From contig NZ_AP022608.1 in assembly GCF_010728925.1 (NCBI RefSeq), forward strand, positions 682,001-746,000: 64,000 nucleotides of DNA, given 5' to 3'. The stretch is from Mycolicibacterium gadium. Its GTDB lineage: Bacteria; Actinomycetota; Actinomycetes; Mycobacteriales; Mycobacteriaceae. Under the pieces are notes generated by a model that saw nothing but the letters and a program-made list of their open reading frames with translations, had not been told where the DNA came from and did no database searches. Positions 1 through 9,644 of the stretch are shown piece by piece; position 1 is the stretch's first letter; every line of letters begins with the position of its first letter. The position numbers and the translations under genes were made by a program.

Positions 1-7
1 CTCCTCG

Positions 8-331
8 CTATTGCCCGGCTTGGAGCAGAGGCAGCTTGTCGGGGCAGTACAGGCGCAAACCAGCTCCGAGGAACTGCCACGCTTGCTCGGTGGTGGTGTC
101 CTTCACCAATTGATCGTGGACGAACTTGGCCGACTCGGCCGCGGTGGTGTCTACGCCTTTGTTCAACCGCTTGCACGTGATCTTGGCGATCCAGGCGTTG
201 TAGTCCTTCTGCCCGTAGATGCCGTAGATGTGCAGCTCGTTGGTGAAATCGGTGTCCACGTCGGCGTGCGCGGGCGACGCGAGCACCAATGCTGCTGCGA
301 CGGCACCGATTCCGGCTAACAAACGCTTCAC
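8..331 (-). CDS. DUF732-type small secreted protein
   Basis: A 107-residue protein with an N-terminal signal peptide ([23 protein letters not shown], cleavage expected after AHA), followed by a short mature domain with two cysteines. The mature part resembles the mycobacterial DUF732 family: an early acidic stretch, a G-I-Y-G segment and a C-terminal LRLYCP. The GTG start at 331 is chosen because it overlaps the mmpL stop codon (GTGA) and has a GGAGG-type ribosome site just upstream; the frame stays open further upstream but that stretch lacks a signal-peptide-like start. It is the last gene of the mmpS-mmpL operon. Function is unknown; export across the inner membrane is the only role supported. 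Confidence 0.8.
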   Translation of the reverse strand: MKRLLAGIGAVAAALVLASPAHADVDTDFTNELHIYGIYGQKDYNAWIAKITCKRLNKGVDTTAAESAKFVHDQLVKDTTTEQAWQFLGAGLRLYCPDKLPLLQAGQ

Positions 332-3237
332 TGCTGTCCTCCCTCCGGGCCTACCTGTGCCATCTGCTGTGGCGGTTTGGGCCACGGCGACGGTACCGGT
401 CGTGCTCGCACTCGTTGTGGCCACCAGAACCACTTGCCCATCAATGCCGCGATGGACGGTGTCATGAACGACCGGATCACCAGGGTATCGAACAACAGGC
501 CCAGTCCGATGGTGGTTCCGACTTGTCCGATGACTGTGAGTTCGCTGACCGCCATTGACATCATGGTGAAAGCAAACACCAGGCCAGCCGACGTGACGAC
601 CGATCCACTGCCGCCCATCGCCCGGATGATGCCGGTGTTGATGCCGGCATGAAGCTCTTCCTTGAGCCTGGATACCAGCAGCAGGTTGTAGTCGGCGCCG
701 ACCGCCAACAGGATGATCACCGACATCGCCAGCACCATCCAGTGCAGCTCGATGCCGATCAAGTGCTGCCAGATCAGCACCGAGAGCCCGAACGAGGCGC
801 CCAGCGAGATCACCACCGTGCCGACGATGACGGCGGCGGCGACCACGCTTCGGGTGATGATCAACATGATCACGAAGATGAGGCCGAGCGACGCGATGGC
901 CGCGATCATCAAGTCGAAAAGGCTGCCGTCGGACATGTCCTTGAACACCGCCGCAGTGCCGGCCAGGTAGACCGTCGACCCCTCCAACGGAGTGCCCTTG
1001 ATCGCTTCCTTGGCCGCCTGTTTGATCGCATCGATCCGCTCGATGCCCTCCGGCGTCATCGGGTCGCCGTCGTGGGCGACGATGAACCGCACCGACTTGC
1101 CGTCGGGGGAGATGAAGTTCTCCATGCCCTTCTTGAATTCGGCGTTGTCGAAGACCTCCGGCGGAAGATAGAACGAGTCGTCGTTCATCGAAGCGTCGAA
1201 CGCCTCGCCCATCGCCGACGAGTTGTCCTGCATCGCCGCCATCTGATCCTGCATGCCCTTCTGGGTGGCATACATCGTCAGCATCATGCTGCGCATGGTC
1301 TTCATCGTGTCGATCATCGGCGGCATCAACGTGACCATCTGCGGCATCAACTGATCCAGGCGCTCCATATCGGGGATCAGCTCTTGGATGTCTTTGGTCA
1401 TCGTGTCGATGCCGTCAAGGGTGTCGAAGATCGACCGCAGCGCCCAACATATCGGGATGTTGAAGCACTTCGGCTCCCAGTAGAAGTAGTTGCGAAGCGG
1501 CCGGAAGAAGTCGTCAAAGTTCGCGATGTTGTCCCGCAGTTCCGCCACATCGACTGTCATGCTCTTCATCTTCGTCACCATGGAGTGTGTCGTTGCCGCC
1601 ATCTCCTTGGTGAGGGCGGACATCCTCTCCATCGTCGCGATCGTCTTATTCATTTCATCGGCCTGGACGAGCATGTCCGCCATGCGGTCCTGAAGGTACT
1701 TCTGGTTCATCTGCTGGGTGGTGCCCTGCATGCTGATCTGGAACGGGATCGACGTGTGTTCGATCGGCTTACCGTCGGGCCGGGTGATCGCCTGAACCCG
1801 CGAAATGCCAGGTACCCGGAACACCGCCTTGGCGATCTTGTCGATCACGAGGAAGTCGGCGGAATTGCGCAGATCGTGGTCGCTCTCGATCATCAGCAGC
1901 TCGGGGTTCATCCGGGCCTGCGAGAAGTGCCGGTCGGCCGCCGCGTAGCCCTCGTTCGCGGGCAGGTCCGCAGGCAGGTAATTGCGGTCGTTGTAGTTGG
2001 TGCGGTACCCGGGCAGGGTCAACAGCCCGATCAGCGACAGGGCGATCGTCGCCACGAGGATCGGGCCGGGCCACCGCACGACGGCAGCGCCGATCTTGCG
2101 CCATCCGCGCACCCTCAGCGCGCGCTTGGGATCGAGCGTCGTGCCGAACCGGCCCGCCACGGTGATGATCGCGGCGCTGAGTGTCAGTGCGGCCAGGACC
2201 CCAACCGTCATACCGATCGCCAATGGCACACCCAGCGACTGGAAGTACGGCAGCCTGGTGAAGCTCAGACAGAAGGTGGCACCGGCGATGGTCATGCCGG
2301 AGCCCAGCACCACGTGGGCTGTGCCGTGGTACATCGTGTAAAAGGCCTGCTCTTTGTCCTCGCCGGCCGCGCGGGCCTCCTGATATCGGCCTATCAGGAA
2401 GATCGCGTAGTCGGTACCGGCGGCTATCGCCAGCGTCACCAGCAGGTTGGTCGCGAAGGTCGAGAGCCCGATGATCTCGTGGTAGCCGAGGAAGGCCACC
2501 ACACCGCGAGCGGCCGACAGCTGCAGCACCACCATGACCAGCGTCAAGAGCACGGTGACGATCGATCGGTAGACCAGCAACAGCATCACGATGATGACCG
2601 TGAACGTGACGGCCTCGATCATGCGCATGCTGCGGTCGCCGGCGATGTGCTGGTCGGCGGCCAGCGCGGCCGGGCCGGTGACGAACGCCTTGACGCCCGG
2701 TGGTGGCTGCATGCCGTCGACGATGTCCTGCACGGCCTCGACCGACTCGTTGGCCAGCGCCTCGCCCTGGTTACCCGCGAGGTAGACCTGGACGTAGGCG
2801 GCCATGCCGTCGTTGCTCTGTGCGCCGGCGGCGGTCAGCGGATCGCTCCAGAAGTCCTGAACGCTCTGCACATGCTTCTTGTCGGCTTCGAGCCTCTTGA
2901 TCATCTCGCCGTAGAAGGCGCGCGTGTCCTCACCGAGGGGTTTGTCGCCCTCCAGCACGATCATCGCCGAGCTGTCGGAGTTGAACTCCTCGAACACCGC
3001 CCCGACGCGCTTCATCGCGATCATCGACGGCGCGGAATCCGGGCTCATCGAGATCGCTCGCATCTGGCCGACCGTTTCCAGCTGCGGCACGACCACATTC
3101 AGCACGGCGATGACGGCGATCCAGCCCAGGATGATCGGGATGGCGAGGGCGCGGATCATCCGCGGGATGAACGGCCTCGCAGCGTGATTGGAACGTCGGA
3201 ACGCGTCGGTCGGGGTTTCGTTCGTGGGCGCGCTCAT
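328..3237 (-). CDS. mmpL: MmpL family RND transporter
   Basis: A 969-residue inner-membrane transporter of the mycobacterial MmpL branch of the RND superfamily, which export lipids, siderophores or drugs using the proton gradient. TM1 lies near residues 30-50, a first periplasmic domain at about 55-200, TM2-6 at about 205-370, a second long Met-rich periplasmic region at about 430-740, and the last TM block at 750-930. The proton-relay Asp-Tyr pairs of the family are present: GTDY at D276/Y277 and GADY at D849/Y850. Its ATG overlaps the mmpS stop by 4 bases (ATGA), so the two are translationally coupled. The nearby TetR gene is a candidate regulator. The transported compound cannot be inferred. 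Confidence 0.95.
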   Translation of the reverse strand: MSAPTNETPTDAFRRSNHAARPFIPRMIRALAIPIILGWIAVIAVLNVVVPQLETVGQMRAISMSPDSAPSMIAMKRVGAVFEEFNSDSSAMIVLEGDKPLGEDTRAFYGEMIKRLEADKKHVQSVQDFWSDPLTAAGAQSNDGMAAYVQVYLAGNQGEALANESVEAVQDIVDGMQPPPGVKAFVTGPAALAADQHIAGDRSMRMIEAVTFTVIIVMLLLVYRSIVTVLLTLVMVVLQLSAARGVVAFLGYHEIIGLSTFATNLLVTLAIAAGTDYAIFLIGRYQEARAAGEDKEQAFYTMYHGTAHVVLGSGMTIAGATFCLSFTRLPYFQSLGVPLAIGMTVGVLAALTLSAAIITVAGRFGTTLDPKRALRVRGWRKIGAAVVRWPGPILVATIALSLIGLLTLPGYRTNYNDRNYLPADLPANEGYAAADRHFSQARMNPELLMIESDHDLRNSADFLVIDKIAKAVFRVPGISRVQAITRPDGKPIEHTSIPFQISMQGTTQQMNQKYLQDRMADMLVQADEMNKTIATMERMSALTKEMAATTHSMVTKMKSMTVDVAELRDNIANFDDFFRPLRNYFYWEPKCFNIPICWALRSIFDTLDGIDTMTKDIQELIPDMERLDQLMPQMVTLMPPMIDTMKTMRSMMLTMYATQKGMQDQMAAMQDNSSAMGEAFDASMNDDSFYLPPEVFDNAEFKKGMENFISPDGKSVRFIVAHDGDPMTPEGIERIDAIKQAAKEAIKGTPLEGSTVYLAGTAAVFKDMSDGSLFDLMIAAIASLGLIFVIMLIITRSVVAAAVIVGTVVISLGASFGLSVLIWQHLIGIELHWMVLAMSVIILLAVGADYNLLLVSRLKEELHAGINTGIIRAMGGSGSVVTSAGLVFAFTMMSMAVSELTVIGQVGTTIGLGLLFDTLVIRSFMTPSIAALMGKWFWWPQRVRARPVPSPWPKPPQQMAQVGPEGGQQ

Positions 3238-3662
3238 GCGGACTTAACAAAGCAGAAGGTTTGTGCGTTCAAGCCGTTCGACGTTCTTTCGTCTTTGATC
3301 TCGTCATCGACGGTGATACGGCACGTGATCGAGGACCCGTCGCCCTGGGCGACGATGTTCGGGGCTGCCGACGGGGCGGTGGTCTGCAGCGTCAGTGACC
3401 ACGGCAGCCCGGCGCCGTCGATGCGCTGAGGTTTGGCGTCCAGATCCAAGTAGTTGATGTCCGCGTATGAGCCGGTACCGAAGATCTCGTACTTCACGAC
3501 CTTGGGGTCGAAGGGCTCAGGATCGTCGGCGAAGACCTTCGGGGTGACGATGATGCCGTCAGCGCCGAAGAAGGTGCGGATGCGGTGGACGGTGAACCCT
3601 GCGACGGCCACGACGATCACGATGACAATCGGGATCCAGATTTTCTTGGCGAGGCCGATCAT
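3234..3662 (-). CDS. mmpS: MmpS family membrane accessory protein
   Basis: A 142-residue protein with one N-terminal membrane helix (about residues 8-24, [15 protein letters not shown]) and a beta-rich periplasmic domain with a pair of C-terminal cysteines, the usual MmpS layout and length. MmpS proteins act as periplasmic partners of the adjacent MmpL. The ATG at 3662 ([11 protein letters not shown]) was chosen over an upstream in-frame codon because it gives the normal MmpS N-terminus directly before the membrane helix and is preceded by a G-rich stretch (TCGGGGGCGATCGGC). About 165 bases separate it from the upstream tetR gene on the same strand; these hold no other gene. Confidence 0.88.
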   Translation of the reverse strand: MIGLAKKIWIPIVIVIVVAVAGFTVHRIRTFFGADGIIVTPKVFADDPEPFDPKVVKYEIFGTGSYADINYLDLDAKPQRIDGAGLPWSLTLQTTAPSAAPNIVAQGDGSSITCRITVDDEIKDERTSNGLNAQTFCFVKSA

Positions 3663-3827
3663 GCCGATCGCCCCCGACCCGTGCCACCCATATATGCGCC
3701 CTCTAGTTTCGTATCCGTCGCTGTGAATCAGATGTGCGTAACTTAGCCCGTATAAGTTCTCACCCGGCACAGGTTATCTCAAGTTTTTGTGCTGCTGCCC
3801 ACCACCGTCTGGACGGTGTGACTCCCG

Positions 3828-4424
3828 TCACATTGATGGCAGTTCGAACCGCTCCAGATACCGCTCGATGAAGGCTTCGGCTTGGTCGTGACCTCGGGTG
3901 ATGCCGAGCCCGCGTTCCAGCAACACGATCCGCGCCAGGCTGGTGACGATCATAGACATCACCACCGGCGGAAAGGCCCCCATGTCGACGCCGTGGGCGC
4001 GCATCGCCAGCGTGACCGCGCTTTCCTCCACGTCGCCGAATCGCTGGGCATAGGCCGCGATCTCGCTTCTGATCTCCTTGCGGTGATTGGCCAGCCCCAT
4101 GAACTCCATGAACAGCCGTGCCCCGTGGGTGCTGTTCAGGCGCCACAGTGCGTGCAGGGGCTCGTCATCGGCGAGGGCCTGGCGCTGGCGCTCGAGATTG
4201 GTCTCGGCGCCGTCACGCAGTACGGCGAGAAACAGATCGTCCATGCTCGGGAAGTAGTAGTGCACCAGTGCGGGCTTGACGCCGGCCTTGGCCGCCACCC
4301 GCCGCGACGTCGCCGCAGCGTAGCCCTCCTCGATCATGACTTGGGCAGTCGCCTTGATAAGGGCATCGCGAGTCGCCGACGTGCGTCCACCCCTTGACCG
4401 CTCACCTGTGGTGCTGCTAGACAT
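3828..4424 (-). CDS. TetR/AcrR family transcriptional regulator
   Basis: A 198-residue one-component regulator. Residues about 18-65 form the TetR N-terminal DNA-binding domain, with the recognition helix around TSRRVAAKAGVKPALVHYYF; the remainder is an all-helical ligand-binding domain. It is divergent from the SDR-P450 pair and lies upstream of mmpS-mmpL on the same strand. A perfect 20-bp palindrome starts 15 bases before its ATG. A TAnnnT -10-like element (TAGACT) stands 6 bases before the ATG, so the transcript may be leaderless, with the palindrome covering the promoter. Autorepression and control of the divergent SDR-P450 genes are the likely roles; control of mmpS-mmpL is possible. 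Confidence 0.9.
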   Translation of the reverse strand: MSSSTTGERSRGGRTSATRDALIKATAQVMIEEGYAAATSRRVAAKAGVKPALVHYYFPSMDDLFLAVLRDGAETNLERQRQALADDEPLHALWRLNSTHGARLFMEFMGLANHRKEIRSEIAAYAQRFGDVEESAVTLAMRAHGVDMGAFPPVVMSMIVTSLARIVLLERGLGITRGHDQAEAFIERYLERFELPSM

Positions 4425-4438
4425 GGCCGCAGTCTAGA

Positions 4439-4458
4439 TGTTGGGCGATCGCCCAACA
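4439..4458. promoter_or_regulatory. Perfect 20-bp palindrome, probable TetR operator
   Basis: The sequence TGTTGGGCGATCGCCCAACA is a perfect inverted repeat between the divergent tetR and SDR genes, ending 43 bases before the SDR start and starting 15 bases before the TetR start. Size and position fit an operator for the adjacent TetR protein. A partial repeat of one arm (CGCCCAACGATCG) follows at about 4474-4486, which may be a second weaker site. No T-run is present and it lies upstream of both genes, so it is not a terminator. Confidence 0.75.
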
Positions 4459-4501
4459 AGTTATCCACAGAGGGTTCGCCCAACGATCGAGGAGCGTCTG
4501 G

Positions 4502-5335
4502 ATGGCTGGTCGACTCATAGGCAAGGTCGCGTTCATCACCGGTGCGGCGCGCGGCCAGGGCCGCAGCCACGCGGTACGGCTGGCCCAGGAGGGCGCCGAC
4601 ATCATCGCGATCGACATCTGCCGGGGCTTCGACGATTCGACAGCGCCGGCCGCCACGCCCGAGGACCTCGCCGAGACCGCGGACATGGTGAAGAATCTGG
4701 ACCGTCGCATCGTGACCGCCGAGGTGGACGTCCGCGACTACGACGCGCTGAAGGCCGCCCTCGACAGCGGCGTCGAACAACTCGGCGGGCTCGACATCGT
4801 CGTCGCCAACGCCGGCATCGGCACCACCGGCGTCAAGTTGCACAAGATGCGCGAGGACATCTGGGACGAGACCATCGACATCAACCTCGGGGGAGTGTGG
4901 AAGACGGTCAAGGCCGCGGTGCCGCACCTCCTCGCCCGCGGCAGCGGCTCGATCATCATCACCAGTTCGGTCGGCGGCACGAAGGCCTACCCTCAGGTCG
5001 GCCACTACATCGCCGCCAAACACGGGGTCGTCGGCCTGATGCGGACTTTCGCAGTCGAACTGGGCGCCAAGAACATTCGCGTCAACACCGTGCACCCGAC
5101 CCATGTGTGCACGCCGCTCCTGATGAACGAGCCCACCTACAAACTGTTTCGGCCCGACCTGGAAAACCCGGGCCCCGACGACCTGGCGCCGATCTGCCAG
5201 TCGTTCCACTTCCTGCCGATCCCGTGGGTCGAGCCCGTCGACATCAGCAATGCGGTGCTGTTCCTGGCCTCCGACGAAGCTCGCTACATCACCGGCGTCA
5301 CCCTGCCCGTCGACGCCGGCAGCCTTCTGAAATAA
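4502..5335 (+). CDS. SDR oxidoreductase, mycofactocin-dependent type
   Basis: A 277-residue short-chain dehydrogenase. The nucleotide-binding motif TGAARGQG is at residues 13-20 and is followed by RSHA, the extended signature typical of mycofactocin-associated SDRs, which keep their NAD tightly bound and pass electrons to mycofactocin. NAG is at 103-105, the catalytic serine at 155/156, and YxxxK at Y169/K173. A GAGGAG ribosome site lies 8 bases before the ATG. The P450 gene begins 10 bases downstream, so the two probably form an operon that oxidises an alcohol made by, or fed to, the P450. The TetR operator upstream is the likely control point. The substrate is unknown. Confidence 0.9.
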   Translation: MAGRLIGKVAFITGAARGQGRSHAVRLAQEGADIIAIDICRGFDDSTAPAATPEDLAETADMVKNLDRRIVTAEVDVRDYDALKAALDSGVEQLGGLDIVVANAGIGTTGVKLHKMREDIWDETIDINLGGVWKTVKAAVPHLLARGSGSIIITSSVGGTKAYPQVGHYIAAKHGVVGLMRTFAVELGAKNIRVNTVHPTHVCTPLLMNEPTYKLFRPDLENPGPDDLAPICQSFHFLPIPWVEPVDISNAVLFLASDEARYITGVTLPVDAGSLLK

Positions 5336-5345
5336 GGGAATTGAC

Positions 5346-6545
5346 GTGAGAACCGCTGATGACACCAAGGTGTACTACGACCCCTACGACGTCGGCATCG
5401 TGGCGAGCCCGTATCCGACGTATTCGCGGCTGCGCGAGGAGGCGCCGCTCTATTACAACGAGCGCTACGACTTCTGGGCGCTGTCGCGTTACGTCGACGT
5501 CGAGAAATCCCTGAACAACTGGGAAACGTTCTCCAATCAGCGCAGCGACATCCTCGAACTGGTGAAGTCGGATTTCGACATGCCCAAGGGCGTGATGATG
5601 TTCGAAGACCCGCCGATCCACACCATGCTGCGCGGCTTGATGTCGCGGGTCTTCACGCCGCGGCGAATGGCCGAGATCGAAGATCAGATTCGCAACTACT
5701 GCATCAATTGCCTTGACCCCCTTGTCGGTTCCGAGAGCTTCGACATCGTGGCCGAACTCGCCGCGATGATGCCGATGCGGGTGATCGGGATGCTGCTGGG
5801 CATCCCCGAATCCGACCAGGTCGGCTTCCGGGACCGCAACGACGCCAACCTACGGACCAAGCCGGGTGCGCCGATGAAGGTCGCCAAGGCCGACGCCATC
5901 GCCGACGGCAGGATGTACGCCGACTACGTCGAGTGGCGTTCGAAGAACCCTTCCGACGATCTGATGACGGCGCTGCTCAACGTCGAGTTCACCGACGAGG
6001 ACGGGGTGACGCGCAAGCTGCATCGCAAGGAGGTGTTGCACTACACCCAGGTGGTCGCGGGCGCGGGCAACGAGACGACCGGCAGGCTCATCGGCTGGCT
6101 GGCCAAGGTGCTGGCCGAACATCCGGATCAGCGCCGCGAGATCGCGGCTGACCGCTCGCTGCTGATCCCCGCGATCGACGAGACACTGCGCTTCGAGCCG
6201 ACGGGACCGCACGTAGCCCGTTACATGGCAAAGGATTTCGAGGCCTACGGACAAACGGTGCCCGCCGGCAGTGCGATGCTGCTGCTCTTCGGCGCCGCCA
6301 ATCGCGATCCGGAGCGCTACGAGAATCCCGATACCTTCGACATCCACCGCAGCGGTTCGCATCTGACATTCGGTAAGGGTCTGCACTACTGCCTGGGCGC
6401 CAACCTGGCCCGGCTCGAGGGACGTGTCGCGCTCGACGAGCTGCTCAACCGGTGGCCGGAGTGGGACATCGACTACGAAACCGCGCAGCTCGCACCGACA
6501 TCGACCGTTCGCGGCTGGGAAAAGCTGCGGATCGTCGTGGGCTGA
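5346..6545 (+). CDS. Cytochrome P450
   Basis: A 399-residue soluble bacterial P450. The I-helix oxygen-binding motif AGNETT is at 240-245, the K-helix ExxR at E279/R282, and the heme loop TFGKGLHYCLG places the axial cysteine at C349. It starts with GTG, 10 bases after the SDR stop codon, and is likely co-transcribed with it. P450s of this type hydroxylate lipophilic substrates using electrons from a ferredoxin and reductase; none is encoded next to it. Family assignment below P450 level is not attempted. Confidence 0.95.
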   Translation: MRTADDTKVYYDPYDVGIVASPYPTYSRLREEAPLYYNERYDFWALSRYVDVEKSLNNWETFSNQRSDILELVKSDFDMPKGVMMFEDPPIHTMLRGLMSRVFTPRRMAEIEDQIRNYCINCLDPLVGSESFDIVAELAAMMPMRVIGMLLGIPESDQVGFRDRNDANLRTKPGAPMKVAKADAIADGRMYADYVEWRSKNPSDDLMTALLNVEFTDEDGVTRKLHRKEVLHYTQVVAGAGNETTGRLIGWLAKVLAEHPDQRREIAADRSLLIPAIDETLRFEPTGPHVARYMAKDFEAYGQTVPAGSAMLLLFGAANRDPERYENPDTFDIHRSGSHLTFGKGLHYCLGANLARLEGRVALDELLNRWPEWDIDYETAQLAPTSTVRGWEKLRIVVG

Positions 6546-6590
6546 GCGGAACTGCTTTCGGTTTGAAAGCGCCGAAATCGGGCAAAGCTG

Positions 6591-6818
6591 ATGAGCATGT
6601 CAAAGCTAATTCGTCCGGCAATCGTCGCGGCTGTCTGCGCGCCCATTCTCTCGGTCGTTACGGCAGCCTCCGGTGGGGCGCAGCCCCTCAACTGCCCGCC
6701 GGGGCAGTACTGGGATCCAGGTTCGAACACCTGCAAGAACTCGGTGCCGCTCAACTGTGCGCCCGGTCAGTACTGGAACCCGATCACCAACCTTTGCCGT
6801 CCGCTCGGCCAGTACTAA
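6591..6818 (+). CDS. Small secreted protein with tandem Cys-containing repeat
   Basis: A 75-residue protein with a signal peptide of about 30 residues (cleavage probably in the SGGAQP region). The mature part is two copies of one motif: LNCPPGQYWDPGSNTCKN and LNCAPGQYWNPITNLCRP. Each repeat has two cysteines about 13 residues apart and could close its own disulfide loop. An ATG two codons downstream (MSK) is an alternative start. No function can be assigned. The motif recalls small mycobacterial secreted proteins with C-x-PGQYW repeats, but that is only a resemblance. It follows the P450 gene by 45 bases and is followed by a strong hairpin. Confidence 0.75.
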   Translation: MSMSKLIRPAIVAAVCAPILSVVTAASGGAQPLNCPPGQYWDPGSNTCKNSVPLNCAPGQYWNPITNLCRPLGQY

Positions 6819-6828
6819 AACTTGCGAT

Positions 6829-6871
6829 TTGTGCACGTTTAGGAGCGCTCACCGCGCCTAAACGTGCACAA
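6829..6871. terminator. Long-stem hairpin between convergent genes
   Basis: TTGTGCACGTTTAGG (6829-6843) pairs perfectly with 6857-6871, giving a 15-bp stem, and after one mismatch the stem continues with GCG/CGC around a 5-base loop. It lies between the ends of the small secreted protein gene and the convergent FadD gene, where a two-way terminator is expected. There is no T-run, so classic intrinsic termination is not certain. Confidence 0.65.
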
Positions 6872-6879
6872 GTCGCTGT

Positions 6880-8457
6880 CTAGGCGCGCTCGTAGCGGGT
6901 GCCGCGCGGGTCCCGCACCCAGAGTTCGCCGTCACCTGCGGTCGGGCCCTGCGCCGCGAGTTCCCGCTTGAGGACCTTGTGCGTCGCGGTCGTCGGCAGC
7001 TCGCCTGCGATGCGCACATATCGCGGCCAACCCTTGGGCGACAGGTCGGACTGCGCGGCAAGGAAAGCCGCGAAATCCTCGGGGGTCAGCGTCGCGCCGT
7101 CGTTGAGCACGATCGCCGCCATGATCTGGTCGCCGACGCTTTCATCCGGCACCGCATAGACGGCGACCAGGTTGATATCGGGCAATCGGATGAGAATGCG
7201 CTCGATCGGAGCGGCGGCCATGTTCTCACCATCGACGCGTAACCAGTCGCCGCTGCGGCCGGCGAGATAGATCCAGCCGTCGGCGTCCTGGTAGGCCAGG
7301 TCGCCCGACCAGTACATGCCGTGGCGCATGCGCTCGGCGGTCGCATCGTCGGCGTTGTAGTAACCGGTGAAAAAGCCCTGCCCGTCGGTGTTCACGAGTT
7401 CACCGATCGCCTCGTCGGCGTTGATGATTGCACCGTCGGCGTCGAACTGTGCCGTCGGACATTCGGTGACGGTCTCGGAGTTGTAGATCGCCACCCCCGG
7501 AAACCCTTTACCGAGTGAGCCTTTCGGCGTGCCCTCCTCGCGCGTGATGATCACGGCGTTCTCGGTGGAGCCGAACCCGTCCCACACCGTGCAGCCGAAG
7601 CGCCGCTGAAACGCTTCGATATCCCGGTCGCTGGCTTCGTTGCCGAACGCGATGCGCAACGTCGTGTCCGCGTCGCCGGGTTGTTCGGGCGTGGCCAGGA
7701 TGTAGGCCAGCGGCTTGCCGACGTAGTTCATGTAGGTGGCGCCGTAGCGGCGGATGTCCTCGACGAAGCTCGACGCCGAGAACTTCGCGGGCGCCATCGC
7801 CGCGCCCCTGGCCAGCGCCACGCCCCAGCCCGCCACCAACGCATTGGAATGGAACAGCGGCATCGACAGGTAGCAGGTGTCGTCCTCGTAGACCTCGAAC
7901 TTCTCGACGAGGGCCTGGCCCGACATCAACACCATGAAATGCGACACTCGTACGGGTTTCGGGTTGCCGCTCGTCCCCGACGTGAAGATCAACATGTAGG
8001 TGTCCATCGGTTCGACCTCGCGGAAGGGCGTGAGGTCACCGGCGGACTCGAGCATCCGCGCCCAGTCGTCGGTCGAGGTGTCGAGGACCTGCACTCCGTC
8101 GAGGTCGAGACCGTCGAGTAAGGGCCGATGTTCGGCATCGGTCACCACGATCTGACAGTCGGCGCGCCGGATGTCGGCCGCCAGCGCATCGCCTCGCCTT
8201 GTCGAGTTGATGCCGCACAGCACATAGCCGCCGATGCCCGCGGCAGCCATCTGGTTCAGGAATTCCGGGCTGTTGCCCATCAGGACGCCGACGTGCAGTG
8301 GGCGGTCGTAGTCGGCGATGGCGAGCAGCGCGGCGGCGCGGGCCGACGCGTCGCTCAGATGTTCACGCCAGGTCCACGTGGCGTCGCCGTACTTCACCGC
8401 AACGGAGTCCGACGTCGCGCGTTCGCGAAGTAATTGCTGGATGGTCTCGCTTGGCAT
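6880..8457 (-). CDS. Long-chain acyl-CoA synthetase (FadD type)
   Basis: A 525-residue AMP-forming ligase that activates a carboxylic acid as acyl-AMP and then acyl-CoA. The P-loop-like motif FTSGTSGNPKP, a central GFGSTEN, SGDLAYQDADGWIYLAGR with a following DWLRVDGEN, and the C-terminal catalytic lysine motif ATHKVLKREL are all present. Overall it resembles the mycobacterial FadD1/FadD17 group. The ATG at 8457 (MPSETIQQLLRER) was chosen because it gives the normal N-terminus; a TTG eight codons upstream would overlap the divergent amidohydrolase start. It shares a very short intergenic region with that amidohydrolase, and no copy of the island motif is found there. Confidence 0.9.
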   Translation of the reverse strand: MPSETIQQLLRERATSDSVAVKYGDATWTWREHLSDASARAAALLAIADYDRPLHVGVLMGNSPEFLNQMAAAGIGGYVLCGINSTRRGDALAADIRRADCQIVVTDAEHRPLLDGLDLDGVQVLDTSTDDWARMLESAGDLTPFREVEPMDTYMLIFTSGTSGNPKPVRVSHFMVLMSGQALVEKFEVYEDDTCYLSMPLFHSNALVAGWGVALARGAAMAPAKFSASSFVEDIRRYGATYMNYVGKPLAYILATPEQPGDADTTLRIAFGNEASDRDIEAFQRRFGCTVWDGFGSTENAVIITREEGTPKGSLGKGFPGVAIYNSETVTECPTAQFDADGAIINADEAIGELVNTDGQGFFTGYYNADDATAERMRHGMYWSGDLAYQDADGWIYLAGRSGDWLRVDGENMAAAPIERILIRLPDINLVAVYAVPDESVGDQIMAAIVLNDGATLTPEDFAAFLAAQSDLSPKGWPRYVRIAGELPTTATHKVLKRELAAQGPTAGDGELWVRDPRGTRYERA

Positions 8458-8480
8458 GGTGGTAGTTCTAGCATCCACCA

Positions 8481-9545
8481 ATGAGGATCATTGACGCCGA
8501 CGGTCACGTCGCCGAGGGAGCATCGCTTGCGGTCGAGGCGATGCGGCGCTGGCCCGAACTCATCGTGCCCAGAGAAGACGGACGAGCCCTCGTCATCGAG
8601 GGCCGCAACTACCCGGAGTCCGACGGTCCGGGCGCCGGCTGTCCCCGGGAACACGGTCTGTCGACGGCGCCGGGCATCGACTACTCATCTCCTGAAGGCG
8701 TGCTCGGAGACGCCGACCGAGACCAGATCGACACGATGGTGCTGTACCCGAGCCTGGGACTGTGCGTGCCGACGCTGGAAGACCCCGAGTTCGCCGCGGG
8801 TTTCGCGCGGCTGTACAACCAGTGGATCGCCGACTACTGCCGCTCGTCGGGCGGGCGGTTGCGCGGAATCGCGGTGACCCCGATCGAACACGGCGCTGTG
8901 GCGGTCGACGTGATGCGTGAGGCCAAGGACCTCGGACTCGTCGCGAGCCACGTCCCGCCGGCGCTGAAGACACGCAACCTCGACCATCCCGACCTCGATC
9001 CGTTCTATGCCGCCGCCGTCGAACTCGACATGCCCCTGGGCATCCACGGCGCCCCGGGCATGCATTTGCCGAAAGTGGGCGTCGACCGGTTCACCAACTA
9101 CATCCAGGTGCACTGTGTGAGCTTCCCGTTCGACCAGATGACGGCGATGACCGCGCTCATCTCCGGTGGCGTCTTCGACAGGCATCCCGACCTGCGGGTC
9201 GCGTTTCTCGAAGCCGGGGTGGGATGGGTGCCGTTCTTCATCGACCGGCTGCACGAACACTTCGAGAAGCGCGGCCATTGGATCGACGGCGGCTGGCAGC
9301 GCGACCCGGGAGAGTACCTGCGCGCGGGGAATATCTGGACGACGTGCGAGCCCGAGGAGCCGATCCTGCCCGGCGTCATCGATGTACTCGGCGACGACTT
9401 CATCATGTTCGCCAGCGACTATCCCCACTGGGATGGTGAATGGCCGCACAGCACAGAGCATTTGAGAAGTCGGCCGGATATCGGCGAGGACTCCCGCGCG
9501 AAGATCGGCGGGCTGAATGCCCAGCGGTTCTACTCCCTGAACTGA
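8481..9545 (+). CDS. Amidohydrolase family protein (ACMSD-like TIM barrel)
   Basis: A 354-residue member of the amidohydrolase-2 family, metal-dependent hydrolases or decarboxylases. Visible landmarks are the N-terminal IIDADGHV segment (metal-site strand 1), MPLGIHGAPG (strand-5 histidine), FLEAGVGW, and FASDYPHWDGEWP near the C-terminus with the conserved metal-binding aspartate. It is divergent from the FadD gene. Two further relatives occur in the island at 25143 and 26192. In catabolic clusters such proteins are linked to ring-opening hydrolysis or decarboxylation of ring-fission products. The reaction here is unknown. Confidence 0.85.
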   Translation: MRIIDADGHVAEGASLAVEAMRRWPELIVPREDGRALVIEGRNYPESDGPGAGCPREHGLSTAPGIDYSSPEGVLGDADRDQIDTMVLYPSLGLCVPTLEDPEFAAGFARLYNQWIADYCRSSGGRLRGIAVTPIEHGAVAVDVMREAKDLGLVASHVPPALKTRNLDHPDLDPFYAAAVELDMPLGIHGAPGMHLPKVGVDRFTNYIQVHCVSFPFDQMTAMTALISGGVFDRHPDLRVAFLEAGVGWVPFFIDRLHEHFEKRGHWIDGGWQRDPGEYLRAGNIWTTCEPEEPILPGVIDVLGDDFIMFASDYPHWDGEWPHSTEHLRSRPDIGEDSRAKIGGLNAQRFYSLN

Positions 9546-9591
9546 GGCGCGGCGGTCTCAACTCCGTTGCCGTGCGCTCCGGCCCGTCTTG

Positions 9592-9609
9592 CTATTTTTG
9601 CTAAGATAG
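9592..9609. promoter_or_regulatory. Island motif copy A (CTAT...ATAG element)
   Basis: CTATTTTTGCTAAGATAG stands 36 bases before the start of the Rieske oxygenase gene. The ends are inverted (CTAT/ATAG) and the inner bases are partly symmetric (TT-GC-AA). The same AT-rich 18-base pattern recurs at 17070, 24744, 32614, 39722 and 42245, always before operon starts in this island. It is probably an operator or an operator overlapping the promoter. Confidence 0.6.
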
Positions 9610-9644
9610 GAAAACTGTCCGCGGGGGCGTGATGGGGTGAGTGC

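Noticed and set aside
649..3429. A very long plus-strand open frame opposite mmpL
   Set aside because: Its product is a His/Arg/Asp-rich composition typical of the antisense shadow of a GC-rich gene; the minus strand has clear MmpL motifs over the same span.
4439..4458. Reading the palindrome as a transcription terminator
   Set aside because: It lies upstream of both divergent genes and has no T-run, so an operator fits better.
4334..5368. Long minus-strand open frame opposite the SDR gene
   Set aside because: Shadow frame: no family motif, and the plus strand encodes a complete SDR with all catalytic residues.
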